DNA from: Nostoc sp. 'Lobaria pulmonaria (5183) cyanobiont'
GTDB lineage: Bacteria > Cyanobacteriota > Cyanobacteriia > Cyanobacteriales > Nostocaceae
Assembly (NCBI RefSeq): GCF_002949795.1
Contig: NZ_CP026692.1
Coordinates: forward strand, 5,564,545 to 5,628,544
DNA length: 64,000 bases
Direction of reading: 5' to 3'
The translations under genes were made by a program, and so were the position numbers. The notes beneath the pieces are model-generated. The model made no database searches and was not told the DNA's origin. It worked only from the letters and a program-made list of their open reading frames with translations. Positions 27,455-37,204 of this stretch are shown here, piece after piece; the stretch's first letter is position 1, and every line of letters starts with the position of its first letter.

Positions 27455-30187
27455 ATGAAATACTGGATAACGAAATTAGCAATCTGTATAGTATTACTGT
27501 ATAGCTTGTTGCTATCAAATGATTATGCAGGAGCAAACCAACTTTCAAATACTTCTAATATTAATGTACAGCAATTAAATGCACTGCCAATAGTTGAAAA
27601 CGTAGCAAGTACTGACAAAAATATTGCTGAGATTAAAAAGGAAGATTTTTGCCGATTTAATGGGATTGTTAATCGGATAGATAAACTAGAAGGAATTTTC
27701 ACACTTTATTGCAGCGAGGATTCGGGAAAAGTTTTCTTAGAACTTAAGCCAGAACAGCTAAATAAAAACTACCTAGCTATAGTGACATTGGAATCAGGCA
27801 TTGGGGAAAGTGGGATTTATAGTGGATTACCTCTTTCTGATTTTATCTTTTACTTCCGAAGAATAAATAATAGATTGCATTTTGTTGTGCGTAATGTAAA
27901 ATTCCGTACAGACAGTATACCAGAACAGCGATCGCTTGCTCGTTCATTTAGCGATTCAGTTCTTTATTCACTCGAAATAGCCACTATCGATCCCAAAAAT
28001 CAAAATATTCTAATTAATCTGAATGAACTGCTAATGCAGGATTTTCCTGGATTAACTCCTCTATTAAAATACTCTTTACAAGCCGATTACCGCTTAGATG
28101 CACGCAAGTCATATTTTGGTGATGTTAACAGTTTCCCAGAAAACATAGAGATTGATTCGATTTATGGTTTTTCATCACTAGAAGGCTCAAATTTAATCAC
28201 CGTACCCGATAGTAGGGCACTCACTCTAAAGGTACACTATAGTTTTTCTCAGTTGAGAGAAAACAATGGTTATATTCCCAGACTTGCCGATGATAGAGTT
28301 GGATATTTTACTACTGCTTTCCAAGACTTTTCTGATAATAATGCTCGCGAATCATTTGTACGTTATATTAATCGCTGGCATCTAGAACCATCCAATCCTA
28401 GCGCCCCTTTATCTTCACCCAAAAAACCAATTGTGTATTGGATTGAAAATGCTGTACCACTAAAATACCGTGATGCGATTCGTGAAGGCGTTTTGATGTG
28501 GAACAAAGCATTTGAAAAAGCCGGATTTCAAAATGCTATTGAAGTGCAGCAAATGCCAGATGATGCTGATTGGAAACCAGCAGATGTACATTACAACACT
28601 ATTCGCTGGTTTAATTCTTTAGATGCAGGTTTTGCCAAAGGTCCGATGCGCGTCAACCCATTCACCGGGGAAATATTGGATGCAGATATTATTGTGGATG
28701 CCAATATGGTGCGTTTAGTTCAGCAAGAATATCATGCATTAATGGAGGCAAATTCATGTCCAGAAAAGATGAAAGGACATGAAGACGCGGGTAAATATCT
28801 GGATAGATTCTTTGCATCATCTTCCTCTGCTCTGTTTTTCTCCTCTGAGTCCTGCTATGGTATGGAGTCTTCAAATCAAGCAGCTATGGGGGCGCTGGCG
28901 TTGTCAATGTTGCCAAACACTACACCTAGTAGTGAAAGCATAAAGGAGTATGTACATCAATATTTGCGTTCTCTTATCGCTCACGAAGTCGGGCACACTC
29001 TGGGTTTGCATCACAACTTTTATGGTAGCACCATGTTAGCGCCACAAGAATTAAATAATACTGAAATCACTCACACCAAAGGTTTAGTAGGTTCGGTGAT
29101 GGATTATGTACCTGTGAATATAGCACCACAGGGAATACAGCAAGGTGACTATTTCCCCGGAGTTATTGGGCCTTATGACGAATGGGCAATTGAGTATGGT
29201 TATAAAAAATTTCCAGCAACAGGACTTAAGGTAACGATTCCAGAATCAGAAAAAAGTTTTTTAAACCAGATTGCACTAGCGTCGCCTCAACCAGAATTAT
29301 CTTACGCAACTGATGAAGATATCTGGGATATCAATCCTTTGGCAAATGTCTGGGATATGAGTAGTGATGTGCTACTTTATTCACAGTGGCAAATGGATAA
29401 TGCTCGTTTTATGTGGCAGCGTCTTGATCAGGGTTATCTATCGAAAAGAGAAAGCTATAGTAACCTGCGCCTTAAATTTAATGGAGTACTTAAATATTAT
29501 TTTCGGAACGCCACTTTGCTTTCTAAATACATTGGTGGACAATCGTTTCGGCGTCTCCATACCAGTGATGATGCTTGGGCATTTGTACCAGTTTCACTTT
29601 TAAAACAACGTCAAGCATTGACAAAGTTGCAAGAGTATGTATTTGCGGAGGATGCTTTCAGCTTTTCACCACAATTGCTCAATCAACTAGCACCATCGCA
29701 TTGGGGAGACTGGGGTAGTTCTGCACCTAATAATCGCCTTGATTATCCAATTCACGATCGCATTTTGAGTTTTCAAAGTGCGATATTGCGATCGCTATTA
29801 GACAGTGATCGCCTGAATCGTTTACAAGATATAGAATTAAAAACTCTGCCTGGGGAAGCACTTTCCATTCCAGAACTGTTCGACACCCTGCAAACAGGCA
29901 TCTGGACAGAAGTTTTCGCCCCAGGAGAACCAAAGCCAATTTCTAGCATCCGCCGTTCATTGCAACGGGAACATCTGAATATTTTGTTACAGATGATGTT
30001 GGGTACTACTAATACACCTGAAGATGGTCGAACATTGGCTTGGTATAAACTGCGCCAACTGCAAAAAGCAATTGATGTCAGACTCAAACAACTTGGTGAA
30101 AGTCTTGATATTTACACCTTAGCTCACTTAGAAGCTTCTGGCGATCGCATTACTAAAGCATTAAACGCGCAGTTCCTCTCTAGGTAG
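27455..30187 (+). CDS. Secreted zinc-dependent metalloprotease (DUF5117/DUF4953 type)
   Basis: About 910 residues. The start at 27455 gives a signal peptide (MKYWITKLAICIVLLYSLLL); an in-frame GTG lies five codons upstream. The N-terminal region contains the DUF5117-like barrel of this family, and the catalytic HEVGHTLGLHHNF motif begins at residue 510, giving HExxHxxGxxH zinc ligands of the metzincin type. VGSVMDYVPVNIAP downstream is the expected Met-turn region, and GPYDEWAIEYGY follows. The protein is exported, probably to the periplasm or outside. The substrate is unknown. No operon partner: the next gene is convergent, 12 bp away. Confidence 0.88.
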   Translation: MKYWITKLAICIVLLYSLLLSNDYAGANQLSNTSNINVQQLNALPIVENVASTDKNIAEIKKEDFCRFNGIVNRIDKLEGIFTLYCSEDSGKVFLELKPEQLNKNYLAIVTLESGIGESGIYSGLPLSDFIFYFRRINNRLHFVVRNVKFRTDSIPEQRSLARSFSDSVLYSLEIATIDPKNQNILINLNELLMQDFPGLTPLLKYSLQADYRLDARKSYFGDVNSFPENIEIDSIYGFSSLEGSNLITVPDSRALTLKVHYSFSQLRENNGYIPRLADDRVGYFTTAFQDFSDNNARESFVRYINRWHLEPSNPSAPLSSPKKPIVYWIENAVPLKYRDAIREGVLMWNKAFEKAGFQNAIEVQQMPDDADWKPADVHYNTIRWFNSLDAGFAKGPMRVNPFTGEILDADIIVDANMVRLVQQEYHALMEANSCPEKMKGHEDAGKYLDRFFASSSSALFFSSESCYGMESSNQAAMGALALSMLPNTTPSSESIKEYVHQYLRSLIAHEVGHTLGLHHNFYGSTMLAPQELNNTEITHTKGLVGSVMDYVPVNIAPQGIQQGDYFPGVIGPYDEWAIEYGYKKFPATGLKVTIPESEKSFLNQIALASPQPELSYATDEDIWDINPLANVWDMSSDVLLYSQWQMDNARFMWQRLDQGYLSKRESYSNLRLKFNGVLKYYFRNATLLSKYIGGQSFRRLHTSDDAWAFVPVSLLKQRQALTKLQEYVFAEDAFSFSPQLLNQLAPSHWGDWGSSAPNNRLDYPIHDRILSFQSAILRSLLDSDRLNRLQDIELKTLPGEALSIPELFDTLQTGIWTEVFAPGEPKPISSIRRSLQREHLNILLQMMLGTTNTPEDGRTLAWYKLRQLQKAIDVRLKQLGESLDIYTLAHLEASGDRITKALNAQFLSR

Positions 30188-30198
30188 CCACGATACTC

Positions 30199-32508
30199 CT
30201 AAATGTACATAGCAAAGTAGTCCTCATAAATTTCAGTATTAGTTGATAGCGTTTTTTCTACTTTTTCACGATCTACATCAATCGCCAAACTCGTACCATT
30301 GCTCAGACTCCCTTCGAGCATGAAATCGCCACAGTATTCGTTGGCGGGTACGGCTTCCTTCATCTTCTTGGGAAAACTCAAACCCAGATGGCTCATGATT
30401 GCGATAAATTGATCGCGGCTGCGATTGGCAAATCGGGGATTGAGGCGTTTTTCTTCACCAATAGTAGAAACAGTGCGCCCTTTATAGTCATGGGCGGGAT
30501 AAACCAGGGTGTCCTCTGGGAGAGTAAATAACTGTTGCGTCACTGTCTCGTACAGAGTACCCGCATCGCCCGATTGAAAGTCTGTGCGTCCACAGCCGCG
30601 AATCAACAAGGCATCCCCCGTTAACAAATGGGTATTGTTGACTAAATAAGCCAGATGTCCGTCGGTGTGCCCTGGTGTAGCGATCGCCTCAATCCGCACC
30701 GCCCCCACAATTAAGGTTTCGCGATCGGCAAGGGAGTGATCCGCAGACCTAGCAGTGGCATTTTGGGGCACCATCACCTGACAACCTGTTTGCTGTCTCA
30801 GTTTGCCAGCACCAGTGATATGGTCAGCATGGATGTGAGTTTCTAAACAGTAGCAAAGACTCAACCCCAAGTCATCCAGCACTTGTAAATCACGGTCAAC
30901 CTGCTCCAATACTGTATCTACTAGCACCGCATCTTTAGTCTGACTGTCCGCAATCAGATAGGTGTAGGTGCTAGATTCTGGGTCAAAGAATTGGCGAAAC
31001 AATAGCGTTGACTGGGCTATAGCGGGTCGAAGGTCGCTATAGTCTTGTTCAGCGGCGCGAGAAATGGGCGAAACGGGACGTACCCGCACCGGTAAGGACT
31101 GCAACACCGTTGTCGCCAATGCCTGGGCCTGCTCACGCAGTTCGGGAACAGCGATCGTTTCCCATAAATTGCCTTTGCGGGGAGTGCCCAAGGTATAGAG
31201 TAGGCTTGAACGTTTGCCCTCAGCATCTAATACAGCACCATCGGGGGTAGTATCCAAACCCAAGCCAATATCGTTGGGGTGGATCAATCCCTGAGTGCGT
31301 AAATTGGCAATTAGGGATTGAGGCGATCGCTGATAATTTGCCTGTACCCCGGTGCAATTCACCACGCGGCTGACTTGCAAGACCTGATTCCTTTGCGTTT
31401 GGCGCTGGCGAAGGGTCACTGCCACGGCCTCAGATGCCGCTTCATAACCCTGAATGCGCCCTGCGGTAATAGTTAGTTGCCCAGAATCCAGCATTGCTTG
31501 GACAACCTTGCCAATTTTGGGGGCAATTCGATGGCGATGTACATCCCAATAGGGGGTGAGATGGCGCAAAAGCCGTTTTTGCTCCACGCGGGGCAGTTGT
31601 TGCCAGAGTTGCTGGGTGATCGGACGCAGGGAATCAATCACCGAGCGCCAGTTGTAGCCCTGCACTGCTGCCGTTTGCACCTGACTGCGAATGCGCCGCA
31701 GCAAGCCGCGAACTGTTTTAGGCGCGGTGTCTGGGGTTAAAAAGGCGGGGTAGGGTTTAGTCGATTGATGCGGTAGCGGAGACAATCCCCGGCGAGAGAC
31801 GGCATAAATTTTGCCCCGATGGTTGCCAGCGTGGAGTGACACTACCATATCCACCATCGTCAGTCCAGTGCCAATCAGCAATACAGGCGCATCAGGCTTC
31901 AGTTCTGCCAACGCCTCGGCTGACCAGGCATGACGTAGGTAGGGGGTGTCATTGTCCTCAGAGGGTTGCGATCCAGGAGGGGCGGAAGGTGCGTTTCCCA
32001 GTGCTAGTACAATTTTGTCTGCCACGAAAGTACGGCTGCTACTCAAGGAGACGATCGCGCCTTTGGCTTGTGGCTCCACTGCCACCACCTCATCGATGAC
32101 GCGCTCTAGCCGGACGTTACTCGATGCCGTGGCTTCAGCTTCCTCCAAAATCGACTGGATATAAAGCCCGAATATCTGACGGGGAATAAAGCTGCTGGCA
32201 TTCAGATCACTAGGCAGAAATGTTCCTAACTCACTGCGGTTGTAGTTTAACCAGCGCAGCAGATGACCGGGATCATCGGGAAAGGCACTCATCTTGCCTG
32301 CGGATACATTCAGCAAATGGCTGATGGTGTCCGTACTGTAGGCGACTCCCTTGCCAATGTCGTGACTGCGCTCAATCAGCTTGATCAACAGGGGACGGTT
32401 GGCAGTTTTTAACAGGTGAGCCGCTACTAGAGAACCACTAAAGCCAGCACCAATCAGCGCGATCGTCGTGCTTGAAGGATGTGCTATCAAGACATTAGAA
32501 TCCATCAC
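30199..32508 (-). CDS. FAD/NAD(P)-binding protein fused to ETHE1-type persulfide dioxygenase
   Basis: 769 residues, two enzymes in one chain. Residues 1 to about 480 are a flavoprotein of the FAD/NAD(P)-binding_9 type: IALIGAGFSGSLVAAHLL (GxGxxG) near the start, IGKGVAYSTDTISHLLNV, and a second nucleotide motif VLLIGTGLTMVDM. Residues about 500-740 are a metallo-beta-lactamase-fold ETHE1 domain: THIHADHITGAG, TPGHTDGHLAYL and LLIRGCGRTDFQSGDAG, the signature of glutathione-persulfide dioxygenases that make sulfite with a mononuclear iron. A 40-residue tail follows the usual ETHE1 end (AVPANEYCG). The fusion suggests that the flavoprotein acts on the same sulfur substrate, but that is inference. 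Confidence 0.88.
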   Translation of the reverse strand: MMDSNVLIAHPSSTTIALIGAGFSGSLVAAHLLKTANRPLLIKLIERSHDIGKGVAYSTDTISHLLNVSAGKMSAFPDDPGHLLRWLNYNRSELGTFLPSDLNASSFIPRQIFGLYIQSILEEAEATASSNVRLERVIDEVVAVEPQAKGAIVSLSSSRTFVADKIVLALGNAPSAPPGSQPSEDNDTPYLRHAWSAEALAELKPDAPVLLIGTGLTMVDMVVSLHAGNHRGKIYAVSRRGLSPLPHQSTKPYPAFLTPDTAPKTVRGLLRRIRSQVQTAAVQGYNWRSVIDSLRPITQQLWQQLPRVEQKRLLRHLTPYWDVHRHRIAPKIGKVVQAMLDSGQLTITAGRIQGYEAASEAVAVTLRQRQTQRNQVLQVSRVVNCTGVQANYQRSPQSLIANLRTQGLIHPNDIGLGLDTTPDGAVLDAEGKRSSLLYTLGTPRKGNLWETIAVPELREQAQALATTVLQSLPVRVRPVSPISRAAEQDYSDLRPAIAQSTLLFRQFFDPESSTYTYLIADSQTKDAVLVDTVLEQVDRDLQVLDDLGLSLCYCLETHIHADHITGAGKLRQQTGCQVMVPQNATARSADHSLADRETLIVGAVRIEAIATPGHTDGHLAYLVNNTHLLTGDALLIRGCGRTDFQSGDAGTLYETVTQQLFTLPEDTLVYPAHDYKGRTVSTIGEEKRLNPRFANRSRDQFIAIMSHLGLSFPKKMKEAVPANEYCGDFMLEGSLSNGTSLAIDVDREKVEKTLSTNTEIYEDYFAMYI

Positions 32509-32690
32509 AGTGCTAAATAGAGTGTATGGTGACTACTTTCTCAATCAGACTTTTGCCGACAGTGGTAAAAGTAAATTTGTTCATTGAACAATATACCTAT
32601 CGGTTTTTTGGTGTATGATTCCAGTCTCCTTTATTTTAACTAGATTGCTTAACTTGACTATGGTTTGACTATGAAAATTTGTCCTAACTC

Positions 32691-33575
32691 CTAAAGATAC
32701 CGCTGCAATAAACCAATAAAAACTTCTGGTATTTCCAAATGAGGTAATATTCCGGCATCTGCGATCGCATAAAAATCTCGAATTGCCCTGGGATTTAAAT
32801 TTGCCAAGCGTTGTCCTAATTTGATGTCAGTAAATTGTGCTTTTTCCCCCCAAAAAATGAAGGTGGGAACTGTTAGTTGTTGGATATATAAACTCAGATC
32901 AAAGTAAAGATCGCCTCGTAAAAATGCCAAAGCCGCAAACTTAGCATTAGGTTGTTGTGCCGAGGTTAAATAAGCCTCCACCATTTCTTGAGATACTCGT
33001 TGTGACTTAGCAAAGAGAAAACTTTGTAAAAAATTTCGGACCGCAATTTCATTTTCAGCACCAAGCAGATAAATAAAATTGTCCAACAGAGGCGCATTGA
33101 TTACCGAAAGCGGAAGTCTGCGTCCAGCACCCTGCCCAAAATCATCAAATCCAGAAGGGGAAACCAAAAACAGTGATTTGAATAAATTGGGTTGAACAAT
33201 AGCTAGACGAATAGCAAAAGCGGCTGTGAGAGATGAGGCTACCACTGTCACCGGCTGGCGACAAGTTTGGATGATAAACTCTGCGATCGTACTGAGATAA
33301 TCCCTAATTTTATAATCCCGGACTGGATGGGCCGATTCTCCCCAGCCGATGAGATCGGGGGCTAAAATGTGGTAATTAGAGGCAAAAGCCGGGTAAACTT
33401 TAGACCATTCATAAGCAGACGCTCCCCCACCAAAGTTATGGAGAAATAGTAATGGGGGTAAATCTTCAGTGTCAGCAATCGCCCAAGGTGCATTCGTTTG
33501 GGTATAGTAAACCATTGCCCCCAAGAATGTATGGATGACTTTATGTCCAAAGCCAGGAGGTTGAAACTGAAGCAT
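32691..33575 (-). CDS. Alpha/beta-fold hydrolase
   Basis: 294 residues. HNFGGGASAYEW contains the oxyanion loop; the nucleophile elbow is VTVVASSLTAAFAIRLA with Ser in A-S-S-L-T, a variant of GxSxG that is common in cyanobacterial homologues; FWGEKAQFTD carries the acid region and GILPHLEIPE the catalytic His. It could be an esterase, lipase or haloperoxidase-like enzyme; the substrate is not evident. Stands alone between the fusion gene and a HugZ-like gene on the same strand. Confidence 0.85.
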   Translation of the reverse strand: MLQFQPPGFGHKVIHTFLGAMVYYTQTNAPWAIADTEDLPPLLFLHNFGGGASAYEWSKVYPAFASNYHILAPDLIGWGESAHPVRDYKIRDYLSTIAEFIIQTCRQPVTVVASSLTAAFAIRLAIVQPNLFKSLFLVSPSGFDDFGQGAGRRLPLSVINAPLLDNFIYLLGAENEIAVRNFLQSFLFAKSQRVSQEMVEAYLTSAQQPNAKFAALAFLRGDLYFDLSLYIQQLTVPTFIFWGEKAQFTDIKLGQRLANLNPRAIRDFYAIADAGILPHLEIPEVFIGLLQRYL

Positions 33576-33766
33576 AAAATTAAAAAGTTTAGTTTATTTG
33601 AATTTGCACACAGTCAAACTAATTCAGGAATCAAAATACATTTGTCTGAATAGTTCAAGAATCAGGAGAACATTTGATGAATCAATATATCAATTACACT
33701 GGATTCCTGCTAAATTATAGCTTTTGACTCTTGGGTGCTGAATTATTGCAATTCATAATTCATAGT

Positions 33767-34276
33767 TTACCCTTGTTTTTTATCGGCATCTCCTGTGATT
33801 TGAACGAGTTGATGGAGGTTATCACCACTAATATGATATGCTCCCCCAAAACCAACTACAAAACGACCTTCACTTGGAGTTAGCCGGAAAATCCGAAAGT
33901 CAGACAAGCCGCGCAAAACCTCGACAATTTCACCAAACCGCCCTTGAAATTGCTCAACAATTTGATTCCACTTGTCAGTTTCACGCTCTATCAAAGTTGC
34001 CGTACAATCAAAACTCAAACGACGACGGGCAAAAATTAGATTACTTTTAGCTTCATCCTCGATAAACAAGACACTAACATGAGGATTGGCATAAAGATTT
34101 TTGGTATGAATCGAAAGACCGCTGACGTAAATGTAGATATTTTTGGAATCATCCATTACAAAGGGAGCATAACTAGCATTGGGTATTGCTTGTGCGCTCA
34201 CAGTGCTAATAATTACACTCTCCAATGCTTCAGGAAACTTTTCATACTCAGCTTGAATGTTTTCAAGTTGACTCAT
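33767..34276 (-). CDS. HugZ / pyridoxamine-phosphate-oxidase-like protein
   Basis: 169 residues of the split-barrel flavin/haem-binding fold. The pattern SVIISTVSAQAIPNASYAPF, IYIYVSGLSIHTKNLYAN and VSVLFIEDEA is typical of the HugZ group, which degrades haem or binds FMN, and the end reads FRIFRLTPSEGRFVVGFGGAY. Which ligand it uses is not clear; the C-terminal extension of true HugZ is short here. Monocistronic. Confidence 0.83.
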   Translation of the reverse strand: MSQLENIQAEYEKFPEALESVIISTVSAQAIPNASYAPFVMDDSKNIYIYVSGLSIHTKNLYANPHVSVLFIEDEAKSNLIFARRRLSFDCTATLIERETDKWNQIVEQFQGRFGEIVEVLRGLSDFRIFRLTPSEGRFVVGFGGAYHISGDNLHQLVQITGDADKKQG

Positions 34277-34380
34277 AAGTAGATTACCGCTTGATTAGGA
34301 ACACCTAATAAAGTATCTTAACGTGATTGAGCGATGTCTAGGATGGGCTACAGCTACGCATGGAATCCCCAAAAAATAAA

Positions 34381-34420
34381 AGCGATCGCTCCCTTTAACT
34401 CAAGAGCGATCGCTAATTTT
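34381..34420. terminator. HIP1-based hairpin between two minus-strand genes
   Basis: Two copies of AGCGATCGCT separated by 14 bases, each containing HIP1. They can pair into a 10-bp stem, and AATTTTT follows on the plus strand. It lies between the DUF3386 gene (ending at 34439) and the HugZ-like gene; terminator use is plausible but not certain. Confidence 0.5.
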
Positions 34421-34438
34421 TGAATTACAGAATACAGC

Positions 34439-35095
34439 TTAAGCAGCAACAGGTTCCAACAATTTAATGTCAGAGAAAATAAATTCCTGAGTAGAAAATT
34501 GTCCTGCTGTCTCGGTGCGAATCTCCCGACGATTTAGGATGAAATAGTCACCAACTTTTTCATACTCATCAATAAATTCGCTTCTACCGCCTTTCTGTTC
34601 TCCAGTTTTGGGGTCATGGTACACAGAGTCATAGGTACGGGATAGATAACCTTCCCCGGTGTCGTGACTGCTGAAGGTGTCAATAGTAACAAAAGTACCG
34701 TGGATTAGACGGTGAACATGGCAGACTTCATTATTGCGGACTTTGTATTTATCGCCTTCAGCCTTACCACCCATTAAAAGCTCAACAGCACCAGTTTCGT
34801 CAGTTTTACCATAGCTAAACGTATTGGCGCTGTGGGTGTCTTCAAAGCTGCGGCGGATGCGGTGAATTGCTATCTCCCAGGCTTGACCATGAATTGCTTT
34901 CTGGGCTGACTCGTCATCTACATCCAAAACTTCGGCTTTGAGATTGGCACTGATGATAACTTTGCCTGTAAACACTTTATCATCATGCTTAAAGGTAATA
35001 TTTGCGGTATAACCAGGGAAATTATTGTCCCAAGTATAGCGGTTTTCATAAGCAGCCCGGAAAAGTTCCTGAGCAGAGAGTTGTGTAACTGTCAT
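34439..35095 (-). CDS. DUF3386 family protein
   Basis: 218 residues of DUF3386, a family largely found in cyanobacteria and chloroplast-bearing organisms, with no settled function. Starts MTVTQLSAQELFRAAYENRY. The segment RYTWDNNFPGYTA and the C-terminal part (YFILNRREIRTETAGQFSTQ, then FSDIKLLEP) are characteristic. Soluble, without signal peptide. Divergent from the GAF-LuxR regulator, 100 bp away, which could control it. Confidence 0.85.
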   Translation of the reverse strand: MTVTQLSAQELFRAAYENRYTWDNNFPGYTANITFKHDDKVFTGKVIISANLKAEVLDVDDESAQKAIHGQAWEIAIHRIRRSFEDTHSANTFSYGKTDETGAVELLMGGKAEGDKYKVRNNEVCHVHRLIHGTFVTIDTFSSHDTGEGYLSRTYDSVYHDPKTGEQKGGRSEFIDEYEKVGDYFILNRREIRTETAGQFSTQEFIFSDIKLLEPVAA

Positions 35096-35195
35096 GTGCT
35101 TCTCCTAGTCGCTACTGTGATTAGCGTTTTAGTTTCCTTGGTATTAGCATAGAAGTAATTGTTGAGGCTTGGATAGTCCCCAACTGGGTACACTT

Positions 35196-35867
35196 ATGGC
35201 TAATTCTCTACACGCTGTATTTCATGCGATCGCTAATGTCCAGAATGAGCAAGAGTTAAGACTTGCTCTCACGGATCAAATTAGCGAGCATTTTGGCGTG
35301 CAAAATTGGGGTATTTATCTCCTTGATGAGCAGCCAACCACTGAAATTAATGTTCCAGGCATTCCGGCAGTATGCTTAGAGAGCAATCCAGTGGGGCGCT
35401 ATGTGGTTGAGCGTCATGCTCCCGCCCATGAACAGTTATTATTATCGCCAGGAGACTGGAAGCATTTTTGTTCGCGTTCTGACCACGAACACGTGATGAC
35501 TGGGCCAATTGTTTGCGATGGTCGTCTTGTAGGAACGCTTAACTTGGCACGTGACAAGGGAAATCCTGCCTTTAATGGCAACGATTTAGCTGACTTGAGC
35601 GCTTTATGTATTCATTTGTCAGCAAAAATGGCAACCTTACGGACAAAACCCAAAATATCCAATTCCCTTTTAGTAAATCCTTTAACAGCGCGTGAGTTAG
35701 AAATTGCCGAGTTGGTGGCACAGGGGTTAACGAATGCGGAAATCGGAGAAAAACTTTGGATTACGCAAAATTCCGTCAAACAAGCTTTGAAGAGGATGTT
35801 TCGGAAGTTGAAGGTTTCGGCGCGTGCAGAAATGGTGGCAAAGCTACAAGATATACAAGTTTCTTGA
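35196..35867 (+). CDS. GAF-domain LuxR-type transcriptional regulator
   Basis: From the ATG at 35196 (MANSLHAVFHAIANVQ) it has 223 residues; a TTG start at 35169 is possible and would add nine. The N-terminal two-thirds form a GAF-like domain (LRLALTDQISEHFGVQNWGI region, then GRLVGTLNLARDKGNPAF). The C-terminal LuxR helix-turn-helix is clear: LTARELEIAELVAQGLTNAE, followed by LWITQNSVKQALKRMFRKL. It has no receiver domain, so the signal probably binds the GAF domain. Divergent from the DUF3386 gene. Confidence 0.88.
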   Translation: MANSLHAVFHAIANVQNEQELRLALTDQISEHFGVQNWGIYLLDEQPTTEINVPGIPAVCLESNPVGRYVVERHAPAHEQLLLSPGDWKHFCSRSDHEHVMTGPIVCDGRLVGTLNLARDKGNPAFNGNDLADLSALCIHLSAKMATLRTKPKISNSLLVNPLTARELEIAELVAQGLTNAEIGEKLWITQNSVKQALKRMFRKLKVSARAEMVAKLQDIQVS

Positions 35868-36296
35868 AGGAGGTGGGGGGCAGGGCTTTTTGGGCTTTCT
35901 GCTTAGATTCGGGAATCTATAACTAATTAGCCGCAGATGATATGAAAACTTTAATTCTGGGTATCAAATCCAGTTTTAAAAGAAGAATTGTATTCAGTAG
36001 AGTGTAGCGAGATACAATTCTTCTTACTTTAATCTCACGCTTTTAAACGTGGGTTATTCCTGCCTTGTGCCTCCTGCCCCCTGCCCCCTGCCTTTTACCT
36101 TCTGTTAAAAAGACTCTAACTGATGGTAATCTAAGATTGTAGAACCAAATTCGATAAAAACTTTTGTTTTTGACAGTTTTCTTTTTTGAACAATAGTAAT
36201 ATAAGTCGTGGATAAAGTCTTTGACAATGTAAGACTTGGTTATGATTTAAGTAAGTTCTAGAGAACTTAGTTAGTTTTTTTAACAGGAGAAGTAGG
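35868..36296. other. Intergenic region with inverted repeat and heptamer repeats
   Basis: 429 bp. A perfect 13-bp inverted repeat, AGAAGAATTGTAT (35981-35993) and its complement (36012-36024), could end the LuxR transcript. A CCTGCCC short tandem repeat lies at about 36066-36092. AACAGGAGAAG at 36281-36292 is the ribosome binding site of the next gene. Confidence 0.65.
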
Positions 36297-36974
36297 GTGC
36301 TTAACAACCTTCATCAGTTATTATCTCCCCGGAAGTGGGGAATTCCCCTCGCGGGCTTAGGCTTACTTCTCGGTTTGGGCCTTATATCCAAGCAAAACCA
36401 AGTAACATCATTTACAGATTCTCGATTCTCATCGGCTCAGATTCACAAAACCTCCGAAAACTCTCTTTTGTCGCAGCTTAGAAAAGTTCGAGAGCAAAGA
36501 AGTCAACTTAATGCGGCTTCTGGAGGCGGAAATACAGCACCTATAATTACAGCACTGGTTCCAGGCGATGGGGGAACTACAAAAAGCGCAAGAGTTTTAC
36601 CAAAAGCAAATTTTCCTGTAAAAGATGGGATTTACCTCTATGGTCAATCCCCAAAACCCAACCAGCTTGGTCAAGGTTATATCATATTTCAAAAGCAGCA
36701 GGACAAGGTAAGGGGTGCGTTGTATATGCCCGAATCAGAGTTGAATTGTTTTCAGGGTACAATCAACCCATCAGGAGAATTGGCAATGACGGTTAATACT
36801 TCGTCAAATGAAGCCAATTCTGAGCAATCCAATCAGGTAGCTACAAGCAATAGACTGCCCCAGGTTAGTGATGATGAGTCAAATTCTTATGCTTACTCCC
36901 TGGCTCTGCAAGACTTTTATCGGTTAAATTCGATCGCTGCTAGCGATCGCCGCACGTTACAAATGTGCAAGTAA
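36297..36974 (+). CDS. Hypothetical protein with N-terminal membrane anchor/signal
   Basis: 225 residues, family not recognised. GTG start at 36297 with AGGAGAAG just upstream. A hydrophobic segment (WGIPLAGLGLLLGLGLIS) at about residues 14-31 follows a positively charged start, so it is exported or anchored. A low-complexity middle (rich in Ser, Gly, Thr) leads to a more ordered part, GIYLYGQSPKPNQLGQGYII, then FQKQQDKVRGALYMPESELN and a closing QDFYRLNSIAASDRRTLQMC. The last part looks conserved in type and may be a small beta domain. Function unknown. Confidence 0.72.
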   Translation: MLNNLHQLLSPRKWGIPLAGLGLLLGLGLISKQNQVTSFTDSRFSSAQIHKTSENSLLSQLRKVREQRSQLNAASGGGNTAPIITALVPGDGGTTKSARVLPKANFPVKDGIYLYGQSPKPNQLGQGYIIFQKQQDKVRGALYMPESELNCFQGTINPSGELAMTVNTSSNEANSEQSNQVATSNRLPQVSDDESNSYAYSLALQDFYRLNSIAASDRRTLQMCK

Positions 36975-37008
36975 TCTCCAATATCTTAATTATGTCCTTT
37001 TAGACTAG

Positions 37009-37052
37009 ACACACTCAAGCAGCTTTTTAGAATGAAATCGCCCTGAGTGTGT
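37009..37052 (+). terminator. Inverted repeat after the 225-residue hypothetical gene
   Basis: ACACACTCA and TGAGTGTGT separated by 26 bases, 35 bp after the stop. The loop is long, and a T run is only partial (TTATT). Confidence 0.4.
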
Positions 37053-37140
37053 TATTAAGCAATCTTCAGTAGTTTTCTAGTACACATCGGCAAAAATAAA
37101 CTACCCATTCCAAATCGCTCAAAGCTGCGAAATTCGAGCT

Positions 37141-37187
37141 TTTTGACTTTTGACTTTTGACTTTTGACTTCCGCGCAGCGGTACTAG
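37141..37187. repeat. Composite repeat: TTTTGAC heptamers plus mosaic tail
   Basis: Four TTTTGAC-type heptamers followed by TTCCGCGCAGCGGTACTAG. The same composite occurs at 41265-41312 with TTCCGCCTTGCGGTACTAG. Confidence 0.9.
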
Positions 37188-37204
37188 GGCTTTTTTGCCA
37201 CCTG

